A DNA stretch of 64,000 nt from Microlunatus elymi (GTDB lineage Bacteria > Actinomycetota > Actinomycetes > Propionibacteriales > Propionibacteriaceae). Location of the stretch: assembly GCF_007362775.1 (NCBI RefSeq), contig NZ_CP041692.1:4092001-4156000 (forward strand). Reading direction: 5' to 3'. Shown here in pieces: positions 54,505 to 63,089 of the stretch. Under the pieces are notes generated by a model. That model saw nothing but the letters and a program-made list of their open reading frames with translations, had not been told where the DNA came from and made no database searches. Within the stretch, counting starts at the first letter, position 1. Each line of letters begins with the position of its first letter. Both the position numbers and the translations under genes were made by a program.

Positions 54505-54727
54505 CCCACCCCAGACGGCCGGACGATGATGAGTGCCGTGATCAATCCGTTGATCACATCCAGCCCCATCCCGGGAGCGGAAATCGGGTAACCGGCTTGA
54601 GGTCGACTCGGCGCCGGGCATCCGATGGCCACACCGAAATCCGATATCGGGGGAGTCGGTTCGGTACCGGTCATCGGGATCCCTCAATTGGGTCCCTCAT
54701 CGAAGACTCCGGGATGGGGCGGATCAA

Positions 54728-54903
54728 TTTCCGTCCGCTGCCTGCCGCTGCCGCTGGCCTTGTTGCCGCGGGTCGCGTTTCCGGGGAGGGCCCCGGACCC
54801 CCGCCTTAGTGACGTTGGGTGCCTGACTTACTTCGCGCCCTCCGCTTCGCTGCGGGCACGGTCTCGCGCTGGGGCGCTCGACGGGTCGTTCAATTGCTGT
54901 TTT
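54728..54903 (-). repeat. Family-1 dispersed ~175-bp element, copy A
   Basis: Reverse-oriented copy: TTCCGTCCGCTGCCTGCCGC, GCGTTTCCGGGGAGGGCCCC, CGCCCTCCGCTTCGCTG, GGTCTCGCGCTGGGGCGCTC and GTTCAATTGCTGTTTT in order. Tandem with copy B. The stretch 54464-54727 before it holds only the DosR-like box. Confidence 0.8.
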
Positions 54904-55084
54904 GATTCCGGCCGTCTTCCTGCCGCTGCCGCTGGCCTTGTTGCCGCGGGTCGCGTTTCCGGGGAGGGCCCCGGGACCCCCGGCTTGGTGACGTTAGGTC
55001 CCTGACTTACGTCGTGCCCTCCGCTTCGCTCGGGCACGGTCTCGCGCTGGGGGCGCTCGACTGGTCGTTCAATTGCTGTTCTTG
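54904..55084 (-). repeat. Family-1 dispersed element, copy B
   Basis: Head-to-tail with copy A and ~85-90% similar by eye: CTGCCGCTGCCGCTGGCCTT, TTTCCGGGGAGGGCCCCGGG, CGTGCCCTCCGCTTCGCTCG, CTCGCGCTGGGGGCGCTCGA and TTCAATTGCTGTTC. No coding potential. Confidence 0.8.
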
Positions 55085-55155
55085 GATTGCTGCCCGGGCA
55101 GTGGGTGCCTACCTGGATAGCGGCAATCTCGCGACGCGGCAGGAACGTGCCAGAA

Positions 55156-55282
55156 GGGCCCTGAGCTTGTCGAAGGGCCAGAAACCGCACCAGAACGAAC
55201 GAACTCCCCGCCTCCATTAGGAGACGAGGAGTTGGTTACTGCGACGTGCGCGATTCCCGGCCCTTCGACAAGCTCAGGGCCC
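55156..55282. repeat. 24-bp perfect inverted repeat with nested hairpin
   Basis: Arms 55156-55179 and 55259-55282 are perfect complements built on CCCTTCGACAAGCTCAGGG, a motif scattered in many high-GC genomes. In the 79-bp interval AACTCCCCGCCTC (about 55202-55214) pairs, with G-U, to GAGACGAGGAGTT. It is flanked by family-1 copies B and C. Confidence 0.85.
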
Positions 55283-55321
55283 GTTCGCGCAAGTTCGCGC
55301 ACAACGCAACTCGGCACGAAC

Positions 55322-55498
55322 CAAAACCGCAATTGAATGACCCGTCGAGCGCCCCAGCGCGAGACCGTGTCCGAGCGAAGCGGAGGGCGCGACGTTAGGA
55401 GCGCACCCAACGCAACCAAGGCGGGGGCCCGGGGCCCTCCCCGGAACTGAACCTGCAGCACCCAGGCTGGCGGTCAGCGGCACCCAGGCGGACGGAAA
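55322..55498 (+). repeat. Family-1 dispersed element, copy C
   Basis: Forward copy: AATTGAATGACCCGTCGAGC, GCCCCAGCGCGAGACCGTG, CGAGCGAAGCGGAGGGCGCG, ACCCAACGCAACCAAGGCGG, GGGGCCCTCCCCGGAACTG and CACCCAGGCGGACGGAAA. It ends 2 bp from the erpA stop codon. Confidence 0.8.
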
Positions 55499-55499
55499 A

Positions 55500-55859
55500 T
55501 TAATTGAAGCTGTCGCCGCAAGCGCAAGAGCTGGTGGCGTTGGGGTTGTCGATGGTGAAGCCCTGCTTCTCGATCGAGTCCACGAAGTCGATCGTGGCGC
55601 CCATCAGGTAGGGGGCGCTCATCCGGTCGGTCACCACGTTGACGCCGCCGTAGGTCTTCACCACGTCGCCGTCGAGGCTGCGCTCGTCGAAGAACAGTTG
55701 GTAGCGCAGACCCGAGCAACCGCCGGGCTGAACCGCGACCCGCAGCGCGAGATCGTCGCGACCTTCACTGTCCAGAAGCGCCTTGACCTTGGCCGCGGCT
55801 TCCTCCGTGAGGACGATGCCGTCGGCGATGGGGGCCTCGATGGTGGCTTGTTCCGTCAT
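55500..55859 (-). CDS. erpA: A-type iron-sulfur cluster insertion protein
   Basis: 119 residues. HesB/IscA fold with the three cluster Cys: Cys48 (QPGGCSGLRYQL), Cys112 and Cys114 (SSCACGDSF). It carries Fe-S clusters to apo-proteins; neighbours with cluster needs include QcrA and the IlvD/Edd dehydratase. GGAGGAAGAT precedes ATG 55859. Equivalent to Rv2204c by position and sequence. Its 3' end abuts a family-1 repeat. Confidence 0.95.
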   Translation of the reverse strand: MTEQATIEAPIADGIVLTEEAAAKVKALLDSEGRDDLALRVAVQPGGCSGLRYQLFFDERSLDGDVVKTYGGVNVVTDRMSAPYLMGATIDFVDSIEKQGFTIDNPNATSSCACGDSFN

Positions 55860-55994
55860 ATCTTCCTCCGCAGAAGCGAGCGAGTTGACCGTTGGATGCT
55901 GGCCGGTTTCAGTGTAAGCACCCTCTCGGCCGCAGCCAACCACGGCGTGTCCGGCGAGACGACGGCCACTGGGCGCCGGCCGTTGCGAGGACGC

Positions 55995-57062
55995 TCACCA
56001 GCTCCAACTGCGGGCGACCCGATTGACCGTCTGGGCGAGTTCGTCGGCAGACACGTCCGCTACCGACTCGCCGGCGCGTGACTCCCGTACGTGATAGGCC
56101 GACTCGACTCCCATCGACCGCATCTCCCGGGACCCGATCACCACCTCACCGGCGATCAGGATCACCGGCACGTTGGCGTGCGCGCCGAGGTCGGCGACCC
56201 GAGCCACCACACCCCCACCGCGTTCGGCGAAGTCGAACATGCTGCAGCCAGTGACCAGCAGGTCCGCACCCCGGACCCGCTCCGGCAGCCGGCCCAGTTC
56301 GGCGCAGTAGGCCGACCCAGTCGTCACCCGGCCGCCAAGCAGGTCGGCGACGAAACCCAGCCCGCCGCACGCTCCCCAGTCCGCGCTGTCCGGTCGCCCC
56401 GGCGCCGCCGCGGCCGTGAACGATTGCAGACTCGCGTCGGTGGCCAGCAACAACTCCGGGTGCCAGCCCTGGTCGCGGCCGAACCGGGAGGTGATGCCGC
56501 GCAGCCCGAGCAGCGGCAACCCGACCTGATCGCGGGGGACGACGACGGTCAACCGGCGACGGCCGAGCAACTGTCGTACCGGTCTCAGATCGACCCGGGA
56601 GACGCCGTGCAAAGCGGTCACGCCGCCGTCCAGCGGGACGTCGGCGGCTGCCCCGAGCGCGCAGAGCAGGCCGGCTCCGGCGTCATGGGCACGATTGGCG
56701 GACACGTCCAGCACGATCTCGGGAGCTCGGTACGGGCTGGCCTCGAGCGCCTCGCGCAGCGCCACCCCGATCGCCTCGGAGGACGCAGCCCGATCGATCC
56801 CGAGCTGCGGTTCGCTGGTCTCGGACTCCACCGCGACCACCAACCGTTCGGGCGTGTCGACGACCGTGGTCAGGCCGCCGCCGGAGACCCCGCCGTTGGG
56901 TTCGGCTGCCGAGGCATCGGCAACAGCCTGGACGAATCCCAGGCCCGCCTCGCCGATCGGTACGACGTCGACCTCCGCGCCGGACCAGCCCTGCGCCAGG
57001 ATCTCGCCGGCACCCGCCGAGCTGAGTGAACCGATCTCGTCGGTCGCGATGATCACCCGCAT
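55995..57062 (-). CDS. Glycerate kinase family protein (Rv2205c-like)
   Basis: 355 residues. GlxK/GarK fold pattern: it begins RVIIATDEIGSLSS, has NGGVSGGGLTTVVD, GACGGLGFVADLLGGRV (the Gly-rich family motif, usually GAAGGLG) and DLLVTGCSMFDF near the end. The family phosphorylates D-glycerate, but this actinobacterial subgroup is divergent: the canonical SDSFKGS N-terminus is replaced by ATDEIGS, so activity is uncertain. ATG 57062, with an in-frame ATG 9 nt upstream. The erpA-glycerate kinase order matches M. tuberculosis. Confidence 0.78.
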   Translation of the reverse strand: MRVIIATDEIGSLSSAGAGEILAQGWSGAEVDVVPIGEAGLGFVQAVADASAAEPNGGVSGGGLTTVVDTPERLVVAVESETSEPQLGIDRAASSEAIGVALREALEASPYRAPEIVLDVSANRAHDAGAGLLCALGAAADVPLDGGVTALHGVSRVDLRPVRQLLGRRRLTVVVPRDQVGLPLLGLRGITSRFGRDQGWHPELLLATDASLQSFTAAAAPGRPDSADWGACGGLGFVADLLGGRVTTGSAYCAELGRLPERVRGADLLVTGCSMFDFAERGGGVVARVADLGAHANVPVILIAGEVVIGSREMRSMGVESAYHVRESRAGESVADVSADELAQTVNRVARSWSW

Positions 57063-57125
57063 GACGGCCATCCAACCAGGGCGACCCAAGGCGGGCCGGC
57101 GGGACCGAGGCATTACGGTTTGCTC

Positions 57126-57905
57126 ATGCCTGAGCCGACACCCCGGTACGCGACCTACCCGAGCCTTCGCGGCAAGCACGCCTTCGTCAGCGGCGGTGCC
57201 TCCGGAATCGGCGAGTCCGACGTACGCGAACTGGCAGCTCAGGGCGCCAAGGTGAGCTTCGTCGACCTGGATGTCGAACGCGGCGAGAAGCTGGCTCAGG
57301 AGCTCAACGACAGCGGCGCACAGGCACTCTTCCAGCGAGCCGACGTGACCGACATCACCGATTACGTCTCCAAGATCAACAACGCGGCCGAGCAACTCGG
57401 CCCGATCACGGTGCTGGTGAACAACGCCGCCAACGACAAGCGCACCCCGTTCGCCGACGTCACGGTCGATCAGTGGGACACCGAGATCGCGGTGAACATC
57501 CGGCATCACTTCTTCGCCGCGCAGGCGGTGGCGCCGATGATGCGGGGGGCCGGCGGCGGCTCGATCATCAACATGGGTTCCATCACCGCACACCTGGACT
57601 TCCCCAACCTGACCGGCTACGTCGCTTCCAAGGCAGGGATCGAGGGCCTGACGCGTACGCAGGGCCGCGAGTACGGCAAGTGGAACATCCGGGTGAACTG
57701 CATCATCCCCGGCTGGATCCTGACCGAGAAACAACTCGAGGTTGTGGCACAGCCCGGTGACATCGAGAAGTTGATCAGCGAAGATCAGAAGATCCCGAAC
57801 AAGCTGTACGGCGAGGACATCGCCCGGATGGTGCTGTGGCTGGCGGCCGACGACTCCCGCAATTGCACCGGGCAGAAGTGGGTTGTCGACGGCGGCTGGA
57901 TGTGA
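57126..57905 (+). CDS. SDR-family sugar 1-dehydrogenase-like enzyme
   Basis: 259 residues. NAD(P) motif SGGASGIG, NNAAN, catalytic SIT...YVASK (Ser, Tyr, Lys in place) and the PGW segment; it ends in a VVDGGWM terminus typical of classical SDRs. Similar SDRs oxidise D-xylose, L-fucose or L-rhamnose to lactones. The following lactonase gene overlaps it by 4 nt, supporting that role; the exact sugar is not readable. ATG 57126 lies 63 bp from the divergent glycerate kinase start. Confidence 0.87.
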   Translation: MPEPTPRYATYPSLRGKHAFVSGGASGIGESDVRELAAQGAKVSFVDLDVERGEKLAQELNDSGAQALFQRADVTDITDYVSKINNAAEQLGPITVLVNNAANDKRTPFADVTVDQWDTEIAVNIRHHFFAAQAVAPMMRGAGGGSIINMGSITAHLDFPNLTGYVASKAGIEGLTRTQGREYGKWNIRVNCIIPGWILTEKQLEVVAQPGDIEKLISEDQKIPNKLYGEDIARMVLWLAADDSRNCTGQKWVVDGGWM

Positions 57906-58810
57906 CCGTGCAGCCGGATCGTCTGACCGCCGAGCAGTTCACCGAGTCGTGCACCGATCATGGCGAGGGGCCGCTGTGGGACGCCCGTTCCCCTCAGCTG
58001 GGCGGCAACCGGCTGCTGCTGGTGGACATGATCAAAGGTGACCTGGTCCAGTTGGACGGGTCGGGGAGTCATCGCCGGACCCACGTTGCCGACGTCGCGG
58101 CCTGTCTGCGGCATCGCGCGTCCGGCGGCTATGTGCTGGCCACCGAGCACGGCTTTCAGACGCTCGATGATCAACTTGTCCCGGTCGGGCCGGCACTGTC
58201 GGCCTTCGGCAATTCGGCGATCAGGATGAACGACGGCGGCTGCGACCCGCAGGGCCGCTTCTATTGCGGCACCATGGCCTACGACGAGACCCCCGGTGCA
58301 GGTTCGTTGTATCGGTTGGATCCGGGTGCGCTCGAGGAGGGCGGACCGGTCCCGACCGTGCTGACCGGAGTGACCATCTCCAACGGTCTGCAGTGGAGCG
58401 CCGACGGCAGCCTGGTCTTCTACAACGACACCCCGACCCGGCGGATCACCGTCTTCGACTTCGACGCCGATGCCGGTTCCATGATCAACTCGCGGCCGTT
58501 CGTCACGCTGCCCGACGACGAGACGGGTGCCCCGGACGGGATGGCGATCGACACCGAGGGCGGCATCTGGATCGCCTTGTGGGGCGGCTCGGCGGTGCAC
58601 CGCTACGACCCCGCAGGCAAGCTGGACCTGGTGATCGAGTTGCCGGTCAGCAACGTCAGCGCCTGTACCTTCGGCGGCGACGACCTCGGCACCCTCTACA
58701 TCACCACCTCCCGCCAGGGCCTGTCCGACGATGATCAACCCCAAGCCGGCTCCGTCTTCACCGCCCGCCCGGGCGTCACCGGCGCAGTGCCCTACCCGTT
58801 CGCCGGCTGA
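57902..58810 (+). CDS. SMP-30/gluconolactonase-family lactonase
   Basis: 302 residues, six-bladed propeller. Metal ligands: Glu in HGEGPLWD, Asn in RMNDGGCDPQGRFYCGTM, Asn in TISNGLQWS and Asp in APDGMAIDTEGGIW. It hydrolyses sugar-acid lactones made by the preceding dehydrogenase. GTG 57902 overlaps the SDR stop (GTGA). A distal partner, an IlvD/Edd dehydratase, is encoded convergently 255 bp away. Confidence 0.88.
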   Translation: MTVQPDRLTAEQFTESCTDHGEGPLWDARSPQLGGNRLLLVDMIKGDLVQLDGSGSHRRTHVADVAACLRHRASGGYVLATEHGFQTLDDQLVPVGPALSAFGNSAIRMNDGGCDPQGRFYCGTMAYDETPGAGSLYRLDPGALEEGGPVPTVLTGVTISNGLQWSADGSLVFYNDTPTRRITVFDFDADAGSMINSRPFVTLPDDETGAPDGMAIDTEGGIWIALWGGSAVHRYDPAGKLDLVIELPVSNVSACTFGGDDLGTLYITTSRQGLSDDDQPQAGSVFTARPGVTGAVPYPFAG

Positions 58811-58883
58811 TCCCGTCTTCCCGTTGCCGCCTCGCGGAGCTGCCGGTACGCGAGGAGACGCGCTGTGCCCGGGCAGAAAGCAA

Positions 58884-59057
58884 GACCTGCAATGAATAGC
58901 CCGGCGAGCGCCCCAGCGCGAGCCCGCGCCCGAGCGAAGCGAAGGGCACGACAGAAGATCGACACCCAACGCAACCAAGGCGGGGGCCCGGGGCCCTCCC
59001 CGGAAACCCGCCCTGCAGCACCAAAATCAGCAGCAGCGGCACCCAGGCGGACTGAAT
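58884..59057 (+). repeat. Family-1 dispersed element, copy D
   Basis: GACCTGCAATGAATAGCCCG, GAGCGCCCCAGCGCGAGCCC, CGAGCGAAGCGAAGGGCACG, CACCCAACGCAACCAAGGCG, GGGCCCTCCCCGGAAACCC and CACCCAGGCGGACTGAATC. It fills the convergent gap and ends 9 bp from the dehydratase stop. Confidence 0.8.
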
Positions 59058-59065
59058 CAAGACAG

Positions 59066-60775
59066 TCAATGCGACTCGCGGCCTACTTCAGCGCCGGATC
59101 CGCCGGTGAGGAAGTCCAGGTCGACTCCGGTGTCGGCTTGGCCGACGTGATCCACGTAGAGCTTTTCCCAACCACGTAAGGGATGCGCGAGGCTGTTGAT
59201 CATCTCCGGTTCGGCGCTGCGACGTCGGAGTTCGTCGGCGTCGACCAGCAGTTGCAGTGATCGATTCGGCACGTCGAGCTCGATCAGGTCGCCGTCGCGG
59301 ACCAGGGCCAGCGGACCACCGGCGGCAGCTTCGGGTGCCACGTGCAGGACGACCGTGCCGTAGGCGGTGCCGCTCATCCGGCCGTCGCAGATCCGCACCA
59401 GATCGCGTACGCCTTGGCGCAGCAGCTTCTGCGGGATCGGCATGTTCGCGACCTCCGGCATTCCCGGATAACCCTTCGGGCCACAGCCGCGCAGCACCAG
59501 CACCGAGTCGGCGTCGACCTCCAGATCGGGATCGTCCAACCGGGCGCGGCAATCCTCCACCGAGTCGAAGACCACCGCCCGGCCACGATGGACGAGCAGG
59601 CCCGGTGTCGCCGCCGCCGGTTTGATGATCGCACCGTCCGGCGCCAGATTTCCTTGCAGCACAGCGATTCCGGCGTGTCCCTGGAGCGGCTGCTCGCGGC
59701 TGCTGATCACCCGCTTGTCCCAGATCTGCACCTCGTCGGTCAGGTAGCTGACCAGCGGTTCGCCGGTCACCGTGATCGCGGACGGATCAAGCAGATCCCG
59801 GACCTGCCGCAGCACGGCCAGCGGTCCGCCGGCCCGGAACAGGTCCTCCATCAGGTATTCGCCGGCCGGTTGCAGGTTGGTCAGCAGCGGCACATCCTTG
59901 CCGATCCGATCGAAGTCCTGCAGATCAAGATCAACACCGAGCCGACCGGCGATCGCGAGCAGATGTACCACGGCGTTGGTGGAGCCGCCGATGGCCGCCA
60001 GCGCCACGATCGCGTTGTGGAACGAAGCTTTCGTGATCACCTGGCTCGGCCGGCGGTCTGCCTGGACGAGTTGCACCGCCCATCGACCGGTCTGGTGCGA
60101 GGACTCCAGCAGTCGGCTGTCCGGTGCCGGAGTCCCGGCCAACCCGGGCAGGGTCATGCCGAGCGCCTCGGCCATGATCGCCATCGTGGAGGCGGTGCCC
60201 ATCGTGTTGCAGTGCCCGCGGCTGCGGATCATCGACGATTCCGAGCGCAGGAAGTCCTGCTCGCTCAGGGTGCCCGCCCGGACTTCCTCACTGAGCTTCC
60301 AGACGTCGGTGCCGCAGCCCATCGGCCGGCCGCGGAACGTGCCATTGAGCATCGGCCCGCCGGGGATCACCACCGCCGGCAGATCGACCGAGGCTGCTGC
60401 CATCAGCAGCGCCGGGATGGTCTTGTCGCAGCCGCCGAGCAACACCAGTCCGTCGATCGGGTTGGCGCGGAACAACTCCTCCATGCTCATCGCGGCGAGA
60501 TTGCGCCACAGCATCGCGGTCGGCCGGACCAGCGACTCCCCCAGCGACATCACCGGCAGGTTCAGCGGGATACCGCCGGCCTCGTACACACCGTTCTTGA
60601 CCGACGCGGCCAGTTGATCGAAGTGGGAATTACAGGGCGCCAGATCCGAGGCGGTGTTGGCGATCGCGATCTGTGGCCGGCCGGTGAAGGCGCTGTCCGG
60701 CAGCCCCCGCCGCATCCAGGCCCGATGGATGTAGCCGTCCCGGCTTCCCTGCCCGTACCAAGAATCACTCCGCAC
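59066..60775 (-). CDS. IlvD/Edd-family sugar-acid dehydratase (arabinonate/xylonate type)
   Basis: 569 residues. Fe-S ligands Cys48 (APCNSH), Cys116 (GGCDKT) and Cys189 (GHCNTMGTAST). Sequence blocks and length resemble L-arabinonate/D-xylonate dehydratases more than the branched-chain enzyme IlvD. It removes water from a sugar acid to give a 2-keto-3-deoxy acid. With the SDR and lactonase next door it completes the first three steps of a non-phosphorylative pentose or deoxyhexose pathway; an aldolase or later dehydrogenase is not in the window. Confidence 0.87.
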   Translation of the reverse strand: MRSDSWYGQGSRDGYIHRAWMRRGLPDSAFTGRPQIAIANTASDLAPCNSHFDQLAASVKNGVYEAGGIPLNLPVMSLGESLVRPTAMLWRNLAAMSMEELFRANPIDGLVLLGGCDKTIPALLMAAASVDLPAVVIPGGPMLNGTFRGRPMGCGTDVWKLSEEVRAGTLSEQDFLRSESSMIRSRGHCNTMGTASTMAIMAEALGMTLPGLAGTPAPDSRLLESSHQTGRWAVQLVQADRRPSQVITKASFHNAIVALAAIGGSTNAVVHLLAIAGRLGVDLDLQDFDRIGKDVPLLTNLQPAGEYLMEDLFRAGGPLAVLRQVRDLLDPSAITVTGEPLVSYLTDEVQIWDKRVISSREQPLQGHAGIAVLQGNLAPDGAIIKPAAATPGLLVHRGRAVVFDSVEDCRARLDDPDLEVDADSVLVLRGCGPKGYPGMPEVANMPIPQKLLRQGVRDLVRICDGRMSGTAYGTVVLHVAPEAAAGGPLALVRDGDLIELDVPNRSLQLLVDADELRRRSAEPEMINSLAHPLRGWEKLYVDHVGQADTGVDLDFLTGGSGAEVGRESH

Positions 60776-60834
60776 GCCATCACCCTTGCACAGGGCGATT
60801 TCGTACGGAGTGATTGTTGCTGTGGTCCGAAGGA

Positions 60835-61119
60835 TCAGCCCGGCAGCAGGCCCTCGTGCGACTCCTCCAACAGGTCCTTGACCTCGTCCAGCGTCGCATC
60901 TGCGGCCGGCAGGATCAGGTCGGAGTCCTGCAACTCGTCGTCCGGCACCGGTGTCCCGGCGGCGATGATCTCTGCGTGCAGCTTGGTCAGCTGGCTCGTC
61001 AGGGCATCTTGATCACCGGCCGAAACTGCCTGCTCGATCGAGGCGTCGATGGAGTTCAGGTTGGCCACCGCGCCGTCGTCGACGCGATACTGCCCCTCGC
61101 CGAGAATGCGGATGATCAT
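60835..61119 (-). CDS. pspAA: PspA-associated protein PspAA
   Basis: 94 residues: MIIRILGEGQYRVDD followed by NLNSIDASIEQAV and a conserved PDDELQDSDLILPAADATL stretch. This small acidic protein accompanies PspA in actinobacteria and is thought to act with it in membrane stress. Its ATG overlaps the pspA stop (ATGA). Confidence 0.88.
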   Translation of the reverse strand: MIIRILGEGQYRVDDGAVANLNSIDASIEQAVSAGDQDALTSQLTKLHAEIIAAGTPVPDDELQDSDLILPAADATLDEVKDLLEESHEGLLPG

Positions 61120-61961
61120 CGGATGTCCCCGTTCGGCTGGGCCGGCTGCGTCGGCTGGGCGGGTTGCGACGGCTGAGCGGGCTGCGCCGCCTGCTGGGTC
61201 GGCTCGGCCGCCGGTGCGGCCTGCTGGCCCTCGATCGCCGGAGTCGATGCCGAGCTGCCGCCCGCCAACGCCGCCTTCATCTGAGCCAGCTCGGACTCCA
61301 CGTCGGAAGTGGAGGCGAGTTGCTCCAGCTCCAGGGTGATGTCGTCCTTGGCCATCCCGGTCGAGTCCTCCAGGGCGCCGCTGGCGATCAGCTCGTCCAC
61401 CGCGCCGGCCCGAGCCTGCATCTCGGCAGTCTTGTCCTCGGCCCGCTGGATGGCCAGGCCGACGTCGCCCATTTCCTCACCGATGCCGGTGAACGCCTCG
61501 TTGATCCGGGTCTGCGCCTCCGCCGCGGAGTAGGTCGCCTTGATCGTCTCCTTGCGGGTCCGGAACGCATCGACCTTGGCCTGCAGCCGCTGGGAGGCGC
61601 GGACCAGCTTCTCCTCCTCGCCCTGCAGCTGTGCGTGCTGGGTCTGCAGATCGCCGAGCTGCTGCTGCAGTCCGGACTTGCGGGTCAGCGCCTCCCGGGC
61701 GAGATCCTCACGATTCACCTCGAGCGCCTTCTGCGCCTGCTGATTCAACTTGTCGATCTGGGTGTTCAGACCGTTGGCCTGGAGCTCGACCCGCTTCCGG
61801 CTGGTGGCCACGTCGGCCACGCCGCGCCGTACCTTCTGCAACAGCTCGAGCTGGCGTTGGTACGAGTAGTCAAGGGTCTCGCGGGGGTCTTCCGCCTTGT
61901 CCAGGGCCTTGTCGGCCTTGGCGCGGAAGATCATCGACATCCGCTGGAATATTCCGCTCAT
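61116..61961 (-). CDS. pspA: PspA/IM30 membrane-stress protein with Gln/Pro/Ala tail
   Basis: 281 residues; GGAGAACAG precedes ATG 61961. The core (1-~215) is the continuous helical hairpin of PspA/Vipp1: MSGIFQRMSMIFRAKADKAL (amphipathic helix 1), EDPRETLDYSYQRQLELLQK, then long coiled coils. The last ~45 residues are QPAQPSQPAQPTQPAQP-like low complexity, unusual for the family. It binds stressed inner membrane. It is divergent from the DUF3043 gene. Confidence 0.93.
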   Translation of the reverse strand: MSGIFQRMSMIFRAKADKALDKAEDPRETLDYSYQRQLELLQKVRRGVADVATSRKRVELQANGLNTQIDKLNQQAQKALEVNREDLAREALTRKSGLQQQLGDLQTQHAQLQGEEEKLVRASQRLQAKVDAFRTRKETIKATYSAAEAQTRINEAFTGIGEEMGDVGLAIQRAEDKTAEMQARAGAVDELIASGALEDSTGMAKDDITLELEQLASTSDVESELAQMKAALAGGSSASTPAIEGQQAAPAAEPTQQAAQPAQPSQPAQPTQPAQPNGDIR

Positions 61962-62210
61962 CTGTTCTCCGCTGATCCTTCCGAATAGCAACACCGGCAT
62001 GGCACCTGCCAGGCAACGCTCAGCGCGAGCCCTTGGTGCCGCGCCTCCCGAAGCGGCAGCCGCCGCAGGCACGGCACCCACCCTATGCCCGGTGGGGTAA
62101 CGCGAGCACGGGTCCGCAGAGGTAGTTTCGTAATTGGGGTGGCCCCCTGACAGAATCGGGGGTCGCGGGCCCTGAACCCTGGGCCGGCAGCAGTACGAGG
62201 AAGGCATCCG

Positions 62211-62774
62211 GTGGCACTGTTTCGGCGGAAAGACTCCGACCCGTTCTCCGAACTCGACGAGCCGGCGATCGACGACTCCGCGCAGGCCACCCCGGGATCG
62301 CAGAAGAAGGGTGCGCCGACCCCGACCCGCAAGCAGGCCGAGGCCGCCCGCCGGGAGCGGCTGACCAAGCAGGTCAGCAAGAAGGAAGCGGCCCGGATGC
62401 AGCGGGCCGAGCGGGCGCAAGTGATGCGGGCTCGGGACAACACACCGGAGAAGGCGCTGCTGCGTGACTATGTCGACTCCCGCCGCAATCTGGGCGAATT
62501 CCTGCTGCCGGGCATGATCGTGATCCTCGGCGCAAGCCTGCTCTACTCCATCGCCCCGAACATCGCGTTGATCGCCACCGTGGTGATGTACCTCTTCATC
62601 CTCACCGTGCTGCTCGATTCGTACCTGATGTGGCGTGGTTTCAAGAAGGTGCTGGCCGATCGCCTGCCGCGGTCGAGTTCGCGCGGGTTGCTGATGTACG
62701 CGATGAACCGCAGCATCCAGATCCGGCGCTTCCGGATGCCGGCACCGCGAATCAAGCGCGGCGAACCGTACTGA
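62211..62774 (+). CDS. DUF3043 membrane protein
   Basis: 187 residues from GTG 62211. Lys/Arg/Ala-rich N-terminus with TPTRKQAEAARRERL, core KALLRDYVDSRRNLGEFLLPG, two membrane helices (about 100-118 and 122-141), and a basic C-terminus ending RIKRGEPY. DUF3043 proteins are conserved through actinobacteria beside pspA; no function is known. Hairpin-forming GGCCCCCTGACAGAATCGGGGGTC lies about 50 bp upstream. Confidence 0.88.
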   Translation: MALFRRKDSDPFSELDEPAIDDSAQATPGSQKKGAPTPTRKQAEAARRERLTKQVSKKEAARMQRAERAQVMRARDNTPEKALLRDYVDSRRNLGEFLLPGMIVILGASLLYSIAPNIALIATVVMYLFILTVLLDSYLMWRGFKKVLADRLPRSSSRGLLMYAMNRSIQIRRFRMPAPRIKRGEPY

Positions 62775-63089
62775 GTTGATTTGGGGCCGAGCCCCCAGGC
62801 CCCGCGTTCCTACCGTGTTGCGTTTGGGCTTCGTCCGATCTCCTTGGCGATTCTCGGCGCCGCGGGCGCCTCGAATCACGCTGCCGCTGCACGCTGTCGG
62901 GAGTCTTGGGCCTCCCGAAGTCGCGTTGTCACGACTTTCAGCGGTCGCCATGCTCGGCCGCAGCACACAACTCGTGTTGTCACGACTTCCGGCGGACACG
63001 GGGGAGCCTCGGGTTGCCCCCATCCCCTTCGATAAGCTCGGGGCCCTTGACGCAAGCTCGCGACGACGCGCGACTACGCAGGGCCTAAG
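62775..63089. other. Intergenic stretch with 13-bp direct repeat and half of the 24-bp motif
   Basis: GTTGTCACGACTT occurs at 62925-62937 and 62976-62988, 51 bp apart. CCCTTCGATAAGCTCGGGGC (about 63025-63045) is a diverged single arm of the inverted repeat at 55.2 kb. No gene seen. Confidence 0.6.

Noticed and set aside
54354-54687. Minus-strand frames of about 106-108 codons behind the DevR-like gene
   Set aside because: No ribosome site, biased composition, and they overlap the 3' end of a solid gene.
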